From Dactylorhiza incarnata (taxonomy: Eukaryota; Streptophyta; Magnoliopsida; Asparagales; Orchidaceae), in the NCBI GenBank assembly GCA_033032865.1, contig JAWHQI010000615.1, positions 186,001 through 250,000 on the forward strand: DNA of 64,000 nt, read 5' to 3'. Shown piece by piece: positions 43,359 through 53,857 of the stretch (its first letter is position 1; every line of letters begins with the position of its first letter). A model generated the notes under the pieces. That model had not been told where the DNA came from. It searched no databases and worked only from the letters and a program-made list of their open reading frames with translations. A program made the translations under genes and the position numbers.

Positions 43359-45687
43359 TCAATCCTCGGCCGCGTCCGAGCCCTCATCCTCCGAAAGATC
43401 TCCCGCTCCAAGACCAGCAGTGTCACACCCGAACTTCTTCCCCACCAAGCGAAGGGTCTTCTGAATACCGCGCTGGAAGGCGACCTCACGCTCGTCCTCC
43501 AACAGGGGCTCGACCTCCTTTGTCATGACCTCGGCACGGATCTCCTCCGCCATCTGGAACCGCTCCTCAACGAAAGCAAGAGAGTCTCGGAACTCGGCCA
43601 CTCCGGCCGCCTTAGCATCCTCAAGGCTGCGCTCGACCGACGACAGCCGCTCCACCTCGCTCCGAAGAAAGCCCAGCTCCCCCTCCATGCGAAACATCTC
43701 CCCCTGGGCCTCGGATAGCTGACGAAGCGCGTCCTGGGCAAGCGCCTTATCTCCACCATACGCCTCCTGCAGCTTCTCAACCTCGGACTGGGAAGAAGAA
43801 AGGTCCGCCTCCAGCTGCTTGATGCGGGATAGATCGCGATCCCTCCTCTTCTGTAAAGCAGACATGTCCCTCTTCATCACGCTCAGCTCCTCCTGGAGAG
43901 AGATGTAACTGTCCTTGAGGCCCACGTAGCAGTCGTTCCACGTAAGGGCAACGTTGGTCAGAGCGTTCGCCTGCCAACACGAAGGAAACAATCAGGAAAT
44001 ACGAACAACAATAGCAGAGACAGGTCAAGACCCAGACAAGGAAAGATTGACTTACCGCAGAAGTCATCGCCTGGAGGGACGAGGAAACTCGCCGCGACGG
44101 CGGATGAGGGGGAGGTGGCGGCAAGTCTCCCTGCGCAACCTGCTCAGCAGTTGGGGATGCCAGAATCTCGACCTCCGGGTCGGGAGCAATCGGCTCCCCC
44201 CGACGGCGGCTCGGACCGGCTTCATGATCATGGCTCCTAGGCTCCGGCGGAGCAGAGCCCGAACTAGGAGTTCCATTCCTGAAAACAATCTTTCTCTTTT
44301 TTCCACGCTCCAGGGGAACCGCAGCCTCCCGCTCAGGATCCCAAGAAAGCCCCACCGCAAGCAACCGACTCTCCTCCACACAGTTGTACACACTGAACAA
44401 AGCTTTTGACAGCCCATCTCAGCCAGGGAAGCCGGGGAGAGGAAGGAACTCGTCCTCCCGACCGGTCAGTCGGCGGCAGCGTCCAGGAAGCGACCTCCAA
44501 AGCTCGGGTAGCTCCCAACGATTCCGAACATATCCATAAAGAGTATTCCCGTGGCGATAATCCGCCTTCTCACCAAAGTGGAACCAACTTTTGTTGCTCC
44601 GCACCTCAATCCGTCCGCCCAAGTCGGTTGTAGCCTCACACCAATCCTTGAAAAGTTCAAGTGAAAAGCGCGTACTGTGTTCCCGAAAAAGCACCACCAG
44701 CCCCATGATATTCGCCATTCCAGCAGGCGTGAACTGGGTGATCGGGACGCCGCAGAACCGGAATATTTCAATAGCCTCCTCCGGTGGAGGAATTCGGAAT
44801 CCAGACTTCAGGCAGCTCTCGGAGAGTGTTATGTAACCCGTAGGCGGATTTTGAACACGCTCCTCCGCCCCTGGAACCTTAATCTCGACACTCGGAGGCA
44901 ATCCGAACCGCTTGCGCCACACCTCGATTCGCGCGCCATCTAGAGAAGAGCGTAAACGCATCGGCCTTGATTGACCGCCCCGCTTCGAAGCCTGCAGGGA
45001 AGAGCAAACACATAAAAACGAGCCGTACTAGAAAATCCAAAAGACCACGAGTCATCTCACCGCACACCATACACGCAAGCACCAGAGGTCCGCACCGCCA
45101 GCCTCACCCGCACGCAAGAAACAGCCGCGCGCAAAGGCACAGTCCGCACGCAGGGGCCCACGCACACCGACCGCACGAAGGCACCCGCGCGCGGGAGCGC
45201 GCAGCGCGGCACCTGCGCACGGGCCCGTGCGCGCAGCGCCTGCGCGCGGGAGCGCGCGGCGCGGCATCGCGCGCGCGGGCGCGCAGCGCGGCACCCGCGA
45301 GCATGGGCGCGCGGGCGCGCGGCACCCGCGCGCATGGGCGCGCGGGCGCGCGGCACCCGCGCGCATGGGCGCGCGGGCGCGCGGCACCCGCGCGCACGGG
45401 CGCGCGGCACAGCACCCGCGCGCTCGAGCGCGCGGCACCCGCGCGCGCGGGTGGGCGGGAACAACGCCCGCGCGCCCCACGCGCGCAGGGGCCGCACCCG
45501 CGCGCAGGAGCGCGCAACGCGGCGCCCGCGCGCAGGGGGCCGCACGCGCGCGCAGGGGTGCGCTCGCGCCAGCCGGGCGCCCCACCGCCGGCTCCGGCCG
45601 GGCGCGATCACGCCTGGGCACCGCCTTTTCGACCGCTCCGGCCGCACGCAAGGGTGCCCGGGCACCGGCCGCTCGCACGCCGCTCAC
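43359..45687 (-). pseudogene. Antisense spliced gene of Tat element ('putative gypsy-type transposon' domain)
   Basis: Read on the minus strand. Exon 2 (44991-44056) encodes a domain like the plant 'putative gypsy type transposon' family (GYITLSESCLKSGFRIPPP ... GLVVLFREH). Exon 3 (43970-43362) encodes a coiled coil (ELSVMKRDMSALQKRRDRD, VEKLQEAYG) and an acidic end. Introns have gt..ag ends: 45060-44992 (gtgag...ctgcag) and 44055-43971 (gtaag...ggcag), both phase 0. An upstream frame open from ATG 45687 through the GC array joins in phase at 45061, so the N-terminus may be ~209 Ala/Arg/Pro-rich residues. One TGA at 44419-44421 breaks exon 2. Antisense extra ORFs of this kind are known in Tat elements; their function is unknown. 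Confidence 0.7.
45180..45560. repeat. GC-rich array of gcgcgggcgcgcggcacccg type
   Basis: Units of about 25-27 bases (cacccgcgcgcatgggcgcgcgggcgcgcgg) with few A/T. It is open in several frames on both strands because it lacks A/T for stops. It overlaps the possible first exon of the antisense gene. Confidence 0.8.
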
Positions 45688-45847
45688 CGCGCCCTCTCGT
45701 CGGCCGCTGGCCGTTTGATTTCTCCGCTCCTTTTTTCAAAAAGTAGAAGGCAAAATCAACTTACCCCAACCATCGCTCAACGCCAAACCGGTCCCGACAC
45801 GCAAACGTTCAAAAAACCCTCGCACTCCTTCTCAAGTTCTGGATTCC

Positions 45848-45866
45848 GACGGTTTTGGGGGGCTTA
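45848..45866 (+). other. Polypurine-type tract before 3' LTR
   Basis: gacggttttggggggctta; the g6 run next to the LTR start tgatggg fits a plus-strand primer, though it is short. Confidence 0.6.
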
Positions 45867-48099
45867 TGATGGGTACTCATGATAAGAGTCTAACATTTAT
45901 AAAGGTATCTGGCGGGGATGTTCGTAAAAGGCAGCAAAATATTTTCAAAGGCGGATCGTTTCCAAAGACGGATCGTTTCCAAAGGCGGATATTTCCAAGA
46001 ACGGGTGTTTCCAAAAAATCTCCACCTCCTAATTCGGCAGGAAGAATAAAGCGCGCAAAGCCGCCGCGAACACCGCCGAGACTCCCCCTCGCGTCACGAG
46101 AAAAATCCTCGCCGCCGCGCCGTGCCCCAAGGGGGGGGCGGCCTCAGGACGCGAGCTTGGCCGTACCCCCTTGGGGTGCGGCCGAACCGCACCCCACGCA
46201 CATGGGGTGCGGCCTAGCCGCACCCCACGAGGGGTGCGGCCCAGCCGCACCCCACCCAGGGTGCGGCCCAGCCGCACCCCACACGGGGTGCGGCCTCGGC
46301 CGCGCCCCACCCGGGGTGCGGCCAAGCCGCACCCCACGCATGGGGTGCGGCCTAGCCGCACCCCACGCATGGGGTGCGGCCTAGCCGCACCCCACAGGGT
46401 GCGGCCTAGCCGCACCCCGCGCGGGGTGCGGCCAAGCCGCACCCCACGCATGGGGTGCGGCCTAGCCGCACCCCATAGGGTGCGGCCTAGCCGCACCCCG
46501 CCCGGGGTGCGGCCACGCCGCGCCCCACCCGGGGTGCGGCCTTGGCCACGCCCCCTTGGGGTGCGGCCAAGCCGCCCCTCCTCGAGGCGCGCTCGGGCCG
46601 CACCTCCTCTTGGGCGCGCCCATGCCGCGCCCCCTCGAGGAACGGTCGCGTTGCGCACCCTTGAGGCACGGTCGCCCGCCCCTCTCTCCGCGCAGGGTGC
46701 AGCCGCCCGCCTTTCCGCCTTCCCCAATAGGGGGGAAGCTCGCGAGAAACCCTCGTGGGCGTACTTTTCGCCAGGGGTATCACGCCCCTATGAGCTCCTC
46801 AAGGGTACGGACCAGTGTTCCACTACTCGCCCGGAACATTCTGCGGCCTAACCAGGACGCCTCCGCAATTCGTCACGCACTTAGAGCGTTTTAGCACTAG
46901 CGCGCGCTCAGAACGTCTCTGAGCGCGGTCAGGAAGTCTTCTCACTTTTTGTCTTTCCGGCTTCTCACTTTTTGTCTTTCCGGCTTCTCACTTTTCGTTT
47001 TTCCGGCTTCTCACATTTTGGGTTTCAGGCTTCTCACTTTCCAGGAACAGTTAGTCGCCTTTTTCACCTCCAACAGAACTGCCCGAACTGCCCAAACTGC
47101 CCAATCTGCCCGAGGGGCAAGGTGGTCATTTACGAAAAATAGTGATCCGAGGGCCCCGAACCGGAGAATATGATTCGTCCACCGAGCATTTATGGAAACT
47201 GCCAACGGCAAAATTACCGGGCCGCCCCCGGCAAAAACTATAAAAGGAGCCCCATGGCTTCATTTGAGGGGACCGGGACTTCTGGACCCAGGAGAGCTCC
47301 TTGCAGACTTTTGCGGAATTCTCCTTCGGCACTTGAAGATCTCCTTCGGGACTTGAAGATCTCCTTGGGGACTTGAAGATCTTCATCTTCCAGAAAGGCG
47401 ACCAGCGTTCTCGGAAGAGAAAAGCGACTGGCCTTCTCACTTCCAGAAAGGCGACCAGCATTTCTCAGAAGGGAAAGGCGACTGGCCTTCCCGCTTCCAG
47501 AAAGGCGACCAGCGTTCTCGGAAGAGAAAGGCGACTGGCCTTCTCACTTCCAGAAAGGCGACCAGCGTTCTCGGAAGAGAAAGGCGACTGGCCTTCTCAC
47601 TTCCAGAAAGGCGACCAGCATTTCTCAGAAGGGAAAGGTGACTGGCCTTCCCGCTTCCAGAAAGGCGACCAGCGTTCTCAGAAGAGAAAGGCGACTGGCC
47701 TTCTCACTTCCAGAAAGGCGACCAGCATTTCTCAGAAGGGAAAGGCGACCGGCCTTCCCGCTTCCGAAAGGTGACTAGCAGTCTTAGAAGGAAAAAGGAC
47801 TTAGTTTTTCCGAGAGGTGGCCTGTCACCCTCGAAGCTCTCTTTCCCCAAGTATTGTAACGAGCAGCGGCCTATCGCGCTCGAGCTCTAGCTTCCAAGTT
47901 GTAACTCCTCCAGAAGATAGTGAAGTTTGGTCGGCACAGCTCCGGCCGCGTGGTTTTTTACCCTTTCCGGGTTTTCCACGTTAAAAAGTCCCTGCGTACT
48001 CATCGAACCTCTAATTGACTGTTTGCGCGCTCAGCTCGCTCACGAGCTAAGGCGGTTCAAGTGAACCGGTCTACCAAGAGCCCTAAGCGTTCCGCAACA
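45867..48099 (+). repeat. 3' LTR of the Tat-like element
   Basis: 2,233 bases; like the 5' LTR except for fewer palindromic units and scattered single-base changes. Confidence 0.9.
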
Positions 48100-48104
48100 A
48101 CTAA

Positions 48105-48190
48105 CTCCCTAAAAGATGACGACGCTTAAACTGCTCGATATGAACCGAAATAAAGATACATAAAATATGAAATAAAAGATGATTAGCTGA
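48105..48190. other. Continuation of the old LTR fragment
   Basis: gacgcttaaactgctcg ... gaaataaaagatgattagc resembles 32900-32970. It ends where the intron sequence next to exon 4 begins. Confidence 0.4.
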
Positions 48191-48412
48191 TTTCTTCTAC
48201 AACTTCATATAATATTCAAATTAAGAATGCCACTTTATCTGTGATCTATAACTTGAATTGCATATGGATTGAGCTAACATTTTATGAGTTATATGGATAT
48301 ATTTGAATATTAAAGAGAATATATGACGAGTAAAAGTTATAAGGAGTGCATATAATGTGATATTTAAAAAATTCAATACAATTGTTAACATTTTAGTTGT
48401 CAGTAGTAATAC

Positions 48413-48496
48413 CAGAAGAGCGGAAGCAACAACAATTGTGATTCCTGTTTCAAGATTCATTTCCCCAGAAGCAAGAGGAAGATATGGCTTGTTAAC
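48413..48496 (-). CDS. Aromatic prenyltransferase, exon with NKPYLPLASGE
   Basis: 84 bases, phase 0 at both ends, acceptor ttattttag and donor ctg|gtatta. It encodes VNKPYLPLASGE followed by a membrane segment (ETGITIVVASALL). NKP.LPLASGE directly follows the first Asp-rich motif in plant homogentisate phytyltransferase-type enzymes, and the exon is the family's usual 28 codons. Confidence 0.85.
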
Positions 48497-49245
48497 CTAA
48501 AATAAAATGAGAATATGATTTTAAACTTCTATATTTGGAATAAATGATAGAAAATAAATGATGATAAATTATGGAAAAATAATTAGCCGGCATGATTATA
48601 ACTTAGTTAATGGTGTAATACCAATTATAAGTGCAAAATATGAAGGACACAAAATACATCAAATTGCAAGATTGGGCCAACAGGCCATGTCCATTAAATT
48701 AAACATAGAAGTAAATATTTCAATACAAAAAGTTTGTATCACGCTCAAAAAAAATTTTGAGTCTATTGCATCTATCCAACCTCAAATTTACACTAATTGT
48801 GATTTTTATTTGAACACACGAACATATCTAATATGAGCATACAAAAATAAAACACTCGCCAATGCTTTTTAAAACTGAATAAGCTAACTAGATGAAGATG
48901 CTATTTACAAGAAATCGGATCTACAACTTCATTTACTTGTCTCCACCTTGACTTTGTAGTTTGTAGTGCAAAAAAAGTCCGCGGCTGCAGGGAGGCTTTT
49001 AATGCAGTGCTTTATGACGGCGCAACTGCTATTTACAAGAAGTCTCTGTTGAGTAACTAGGTGGATACATTATTGAGCATGTTTTATACACATAGTAAAT
49101 TAAAGATGAATATTCTGAATCTTGACTTGCTTAGCATGTGCCTATCTAGTTCTTATTATTTATTCAGACATGAAATTTTCCATTGAAGGCAAAATGTGGC
49201 ATGCATATAACTAGCGACTTGTGTGGAAGTCCTGCGCAGAAGTAC

Positions 49246-49320
49246 CTTATCAATGTCTATGTCAAATAGCTGATTAATTCCAGTGCCGTAGATCATTAGA
49301 AAACCAAAAGCAGCTATTGC
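49246..49320 (-). CDS. Aromatic prenyltransferase, exon with NQLFDIDID
   Basis: 75 bases (25 codons), acceptor catgcag, donor aag|gtactt. It encodes a membrane segment and INQLFDIDIDK, the NQxxDxxxD motif that binds Mg2+ and the prenyl diphosphate in plant aromatic prenyltransferases. Confidence 0.88.
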
Positions 49321-49410
49321 CTGCATGCACATTATTTGAAGTAGCATCCATCAAAATATTCTCCTGCGTGCTTTGAGAAATTCAAGTGAATATGGAGATT
49401 GAGATTCTAC

Positions 49411-49494
49411 CTTAAATAAACCAATGAGAATGCTCGGAGAAATATCTGACAAGTTCTCAATAGCCATCAGAGAACCTGAGACAACGCCGAGAAC
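49411..49494 (-). CDS. Aromatic prenyltransferase, exon with LMAIENLSDISP
   Basis: 84 bases (28 codons), acceptor gtccag, donor aag|gtagaa. It encodes VLGVVSGSLMAIENLSDISP and a hydrophobic end, matching the S.SLLAVEKLSD.SP segment of VTE2-like enzymes. Confidence 0.85.
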
Positions 49495-49604
49495 CTGGAC
49501 ATGCATTTGTACGTGGACATTTGAATTAATACTGAAACATCATTTTTTTTGCCAAATTTACATTAATATTTAATTATGTATAAGTGCATGCTGCAAGACT
49601 TAAC

Positions 49605-49900
49605 TGTTCCCATGCATGCGTAAGGGCGTGTAAAGGTGTAGAAAATCTTTAAAGGAGCAATCAATGCCTTCATTACGTTCACCAGACTATAATCTTCATC
49701 GGCCGATGGTAGTCCATAGTTTGGACAGCCAGTGCTTTTTGACCTCCATCTCTTTAAATTATTCTTATTCTGTCCAACAATGTTATTTCTCTCATAATGA
49801 TAGTTTATGCAATAACCAGCAACTCCTACATTAGACTTCAGTTTTTCTGCCACAGTAAACTCTTTCCGATTTGAGTAATGGAGCTGTGCCACACTATGAC
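49605..49900 (-). CDS. Plastid aromatic prenyltransferase (UbiA family, VTE2-like), first exon found
   Basis: A 296-base exon on the minus strand, acceptor aatgcag before 49900 and donor aca|gttaag after 49605. The last part reads KALIAPLKIFYTFTRPYACMGT, corresponding to the F.RPHT..GT segment that opens the catalytic domain. The earlier residues are polar and poorly conserved, as expected between transit peptide and core. With the exons at 49411-49494, 49246-49320, 48413-48496 and 21018-21107 it gives about 210 codons of a homogentisate phytyltransferase-type enzyme, which attaches a prenyl chain to an aromatic acceptor at the plastid envelope. The exact substrate cannot be told; flavonoid prenyltransferases share the family. 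The transit-peptide exon would lie beyond 50 kb, past the Tat element, and was not found. Confidence 0.78.
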
Positions 49901-50029
49901 CTGCATTAATAATGCAAATCTTATTAAGAACATGCAGTTATTTGAATGAAATAGGGCATATATACATCGAGGCTCACAGTCATAATTTATAGACAGATGA
50001 AAATGTTAGAGAGAAACAGAGAAAGAAAG

Positions 50030-51155
50030 TGTTGCGGGTCGCTCGGGTGCTTTGGTAGACCGGCCGAATTGAACCACCTTAGCTCGGAAGCGAACCGAGC
50101 ACGCAAACAGTCGATTAGAGATTCGTTGAGTACACTGAGACTTTTAAACGTGGAAAACCCGGAAAGGAGAATTCCGCGAAAGTCTGCAAGAAGCTCTCCC
50201 GGGTCCAGAAGGCAAGATCCTTTGAAATGAAGCCTTGGGGCTCCTTTTATAGCTTTCGTCGGGGGCAGCCCGGTAATATCGCCGTTGTAACCACCGTAAC
50301 CACCTGGCGGACGAATCATATTTTCCGGTTCGGAGCACACGGATCGCCATTTTTCGTAAATGATCATCTTGCCCTTCGGGCAGTTCGGGCAGTTCGGGCA
50401 ATTCGGGCAGTTCGGGCAGTTCGGGCAGTTTCGTTGGAGGCAAAAAAGGCGACAAGCTGTTCCTGAAATCTGAGAAACTGGAAAGACAAAAAGTGAGCAT
50501 GCTAGAAAGACAAAATGTGAGCACACTAGAAAGACAAAAAGTGAGCACGCTAGAAAGACAAAAAGTGAGCGTGCCCGAAATGTGAAAGTGCTCTGAGCGC
50601 ACTCAGGAGTGTTCTGAGGGCGTAACGAACGGGGAATTGCTCAGAGCGGAGTCCGGAGCCCCAAAAAATGGGCGGCGAGCCGGAAGAGGGGGGGGGGGGA
50701 CTCACCCCAACCTTGCTACGGGGGAGAGCGGTTCGACCGCACCTAAAGGCGTGCGCGGCGCGGCCGCACCCGAGGGAGGGGCGCAGCTTTGCTTGGCCGC
50801 ACCCCAATGGTGTGCGACTTGGCCGCACCCCGCATGGGGTGCGGCTTGGCTCGGTTGCACCCAAGGGGGTGCGGCTTGGCCGCACCCCTCATGGGGTGCG
50901 GTTTGGCCGCACCCCCCACTATGGGGGGTGCGGCTATTCGCACCCCACTAGTGGGGTGCGGGCTAACCGCACACCAGTAGTGGGATTCGGCCACGGCGGG
51001 GCGCGACGTGTGTTTCGTTCGTGTTTGCGCGTTGGTGGCGGAAATGACGGCTTTAGATTCTTCAACTTGGACGATCATGCGTTGACCGTTGACCCTAGCT
51101 CCTGTTAGTGGAGTTTTTCCTAGACGCACCCCAAGGCCTCTAAGGATATGTAACA
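50030..51155 (-). repeat. 3' LTR of the Tat element
   Basis: 1,126 bases. Compared with the other LTR it lacks about 315 bases after 'aacccggaaag' (50165) and has fewer palindromic units (50755-50960). A gcagttcgg array lies at 50378-50430. Confidence 0.9.
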
Positions 51156-52134
51156 TAAGCCCCCCAAACCTTCAGAGTCCGGACTTCTGCGCGGAGGAGA
51201 TCGGATGTTTTGATTTTTCTGTGGCGGCTTTGATCATTGCTTTCTCTGCGGTGCCTTGGGTAGAAATTGTTGTCGGAGGGTGTTCATACTTTGAGATTGT
51301 TGCTGGCTTGCTATTTAGCGTTGACACCCGAACCTCTTGATGGCCTTTTACAAGATAACGGATGAGTCTGCACGGGTTCGAGCCTGGGGTTTTTTAATAA
51401 TAATAAGAAATTAGTTTGCGCGAGTCTGAGCTCCCGGCTTTTACATAATATAAGCTTGGCCGGTGAATAGCGGGTGTATTCAAACCGAGGGCGAACGTAA
51501 GGGGGGCAGGCCCCTACGACGCCGGGACTTGACGACGGAGGAGAAGGGCGAACCTTCAATCGACGGCGATGCAAAATCCCCGGGGCAGGGCCCCAAAGTG
51601 GCCGGTGAATAGCTGGTGTATTCAAACCGGGGGCGAACGTAAGGGGGGCAGGCCCCTACGACGCAGGGACTATACGGCGGAGGAGAAGGGCGAACCTTCA
51701 ATCGACGGCGGTGCGAAGTCCCCAGGGCAGGGCCCCGAGATGGCCGGTGAATAGCTGGTGTATTCAAACCGGGGGCGAACGTAAGGGGGGCAGGCCCCTA
51801 CGACGCCGACACTCTACGGCGGAGGAGAAGGGCGAACCTTCAATCGACGGCGGTGCAAAGTCCCCGGGGACGGGCCCCGAAATGAAGATCTTTCTTAATT
51901 GAATATAGGTGTCAAAGCATATATATATTTTTTATAGTAAAAAGTCGTTTTGCGCATAGTTTTTGCAATACAAGATAAGTTCGCACGAGTTTGAGCTCGT
52001 GGCTTTGCATACAATACATAATATAAGATAAGTTTGCATGAATCTGAGCTCGCGGCTTTACATACAATACATAATATAAGATAAGTTTGCACGAGTCTAA
52101 GCTCGCGGCTTTCTACGTGATAGAAGACTTGATG
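51156..52134. repeat. 3' region with ~143-base and ~55-base tandem repeats
   Basis: Between integrase and the 3' LTR. Three copies of a ~143-base unit (gccggtgaatagc ... ccccggggcagggcccc) run 51457-51890, then three units with cacgagtctgagctcgcggct at 51960-52115. No gene; in particular no antisense ORF like that of the other element. Confidence 0.85.
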
Positions 52135-53367
52135 TTACTTATAGAAGCGGCGCAGGTTCTGGGCGTTCCAGGTGCGTGGTAGAGTCTTTCCTTCAGATGT
52201 TCTGAGTGTGTATATTCCGAGTTTTACGACCGCAGTGACAACGTACGGACCTTCACAAGTGGGTGAGAGTTTATCTCCTTGGGGGCCCTTTCCGGTCGCC
52301 TCGATGCTGTGTAGGACGAAATCTCCTACGTTGATTGGTCTGGGCTTTACCCTTCTGTCATAGAGCCGGGCTACGCGCCTTTGGTAAGAGGAGGCACGCT
52401 GGGCGGCGGCGTCCCAGACTTCGGGGATAAGGTCGAGGTTTTCCCGAAGCAGCCCGTCATTCTTGCTGGGATCGAAGGTTAGCCCTCGAGGGCTCGGAAT
52501 GCCGATGTCGATGGGGATGACAGCTTCAGTACCGTAACAGAGGTTATATGGCGTCTCTCCTGTGAGAGTCCTCTCTGTTGTTCGATATGCCCATAGTACA
52601 TTTGGGAGTGCGTCCACCCATTGTCCCCCAGCTTCTTCCAGGCGCGTCTTCAACCCTTTGAGGATGGTGTGGTTCGTAACTTCTACTTGCCCATTGGTTT
52701 GCGGATGTGCTACGACAGTATGACGAAGGTTGATCTTCAGGTACTCGCACATCTTAGTGAAGGACTTCCCGGTGAACTGAGTGTCGTTGTCGGCAATGAT
52801 TGTTGCTGGGATACCGAAGCGGCAGACGATGTTCTTCCAGACAAATTGTTTAGCGTTCTCTTCTGTGATTTTGGCTAGGGGCTCCGCTTCAATCCACTTG
52901 GTGAAGTAAACGATGGCTAGGATGATGAACTTCCTCTGCCCGGAAGCTAGAGGTAGGGGGCCGAGGAGGTCGATTCCCCATTGCGCGAATGGCCACACAC
53001 TTTGGAGTGTGGAGAGCGCGACCGGGGGCTGATGAGGCACGTTGGCATGCAGCTGACAGCTCCTGCACTTTTGGACCAGCTCGGCTGCGTCCCTCTTCAT
53101 TGTTGGCCAATAGAAGCCTTGGCGTAGTATCTTTTGTGCCAACGCCTTTCCGCCTAGGTGCTCTCCGCAGACTCCCCCGTGCACTTCTCTGAGGGCGTAG
53201 TCTGACTCGCACGCCGGTAGGCATTTTTGATATGGTCCTGAGAATGCCCGCTTGTAGATCTCCTCGTCCACGATAGTGAATGATGCCGCCCGTATCCGTA
53301 ATCTTCGCGCTTCTAGGCGGTTTTCAGGGAGGTGTCCGTGCTCGAGGTAAGATCGTAAAGGGGTCAT
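52135..53367 (-). CDS. Tat integrase
   Basis: 410 codons open to a stop at 52135. It has an N-terminal HHCC domain (REVHGGVCGEH ... CRSCQLH) and an integrase core with Asp in WGIDLLGPLP and Asp in IADNDTQF. Glu lies in NGQVEVTNH, where relatives often have EVTNR. A C-terminal region with RRVKPRPINVGDFVL and PRTWNAQNLRRFYK ends the frame. Catalytic residues are complete. The first codons (from about 53367) still belong to the linker after RNase H; this frame is not connected to the preceding one because of breaks near 53420. Confidence 0.9.
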   Translation of the reverse strand: MTPLRSYLEHGHLPENRLEARRLRIRAASFTIVDEEIYKRAFSGPYQKCLPACESDYALREVHGGVCGEHLGGKALAQKILRQGFYWPTMKRDAAELVQKCRSCQLHANVPHQPPVALSTLQSVWPFAQWGIDLLGPLPLASGQRKFIILAIVYFTKWIEAEPLAKITEENAKQFVWKNIVCRFGIPATIIADNDTQFTGKSFTKMCEYLKINLRHTVVAHPQTNGQVEVTNHTILKGLKTRLEEAGGQWVDALPNVLWAYRTTERTLTGETPYNLCYGTEAVIPIDIGIPSPRGLTFDPSKNDGLLRENLDLIPEVWDAAAQRASSYQRRVARLYDRRVKPRPINVGDFVLHSIEATGKGPQGDKLSPTCEGPYVVTAVVKLGIYTLRTSEGKTLPRTWNAQNLRRFYK

Positions 53368-53414
53368 CCAGGATGACTCTTCCTGGTGGATGGTTGTTAT
53401 CTACCACGGCCCTT

Positions 53415-53853
53415 GAATACTCGGAGTCACGATCTCTTCTATTCGGCATCTTCGAGACTAGTAGCTGGAGGATGAAGTGGCGAGCTTGGATAGAGCATAT
53501 GCCCTGGAATTCTGCTCCCGGGGAATGTGTAGAATTTGATATGACAGGATCTTCTGGAGGAGTAGTTTTGCGAATGCGAGGTACTTCACCATCTGGTCGC
53601 TCTTGGCCTCGTAGTCTCCAACGAGTTGTGAAACTACGAGTTGAGAGTCTGCGTAGATTGTTAGGTTCTTTGTTTTGCAATCGATGGCGAGTCGGAGACC
53701 GGCGATCAGCGCCTCGTACTCTGCAATGTTGTTTGTTGCAGGGAATTTTAACCGGAGACCATAATCCAAGGTGACCTCATCGGGACTTATGAGGAGCATT
53801 CCCGCTCCGGCCCCTTCAGCTCCTGAGGCACCGTCGACATAGAGAGTCCAACG
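53415..53853 (-). pseudogene. Tat additional RNase H (archaeal type)
   Basis: Minus-strand segment with LYVDGASG (about 53845), NNIAEYEALIAGLRLAI, IYADSQLVVSQL and YEAKSDQM, the pattern of the second RNase H of Tat elements. It lies one frame away from RT, after a TAA near 53895 (ADFVVE then stop), and ends in stops near 53455. Confidence 0.82.
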
Positions 53854-53857
53854 GGGG

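Larger units (their letters stand above)
38539..48099 (+). mobile_element. Non-autonomous Tat-like gypsy element (9,561 bp)
   Basis: Exact target duplication actaa (38534-38538, 48100-48104). LTRs of 2,268 and 2,233 bases (TGATGGG...CAACA) are nearly identical apart from repeat number in a GC array, so the insertion is young. The primer site TGGCGCCGTCTGTGGGAAT follows the 5' LTR and a G-rich tract precedes the 3' LTR. Inside are one gag-like plus-strand ORF, tandem repeats and an antisense spliced gene; there is no RT, RNase H or integrase. It must use proteins from a related element such as the one at 50030-58789. Confidence 0.9.
21108..48412 (-). other. Inferred 27.3-kb intron of the prenyltransferase gene
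   Basis: Lies between the donor ctg|gta at 48413/48412 and the acceptor cag at 21108-21110. It contains two copia elements, a solo LTR, old gypsy remains and a 9.6-kb Tat-like element. No host exon was seen inside. The claim rests on exon phase and family match; a transcript is not visible here. Confidence 0.5.

Noticed and set aside
50378..50600. Leu/Pro/Cys-rich repeat protein on the minus strand (SSVLTFCLSS, PNCPNC words)
   Set aside because: It is the gcagttcgg and gaaagacaaaaagtgag arrays of the LTR read as protein.
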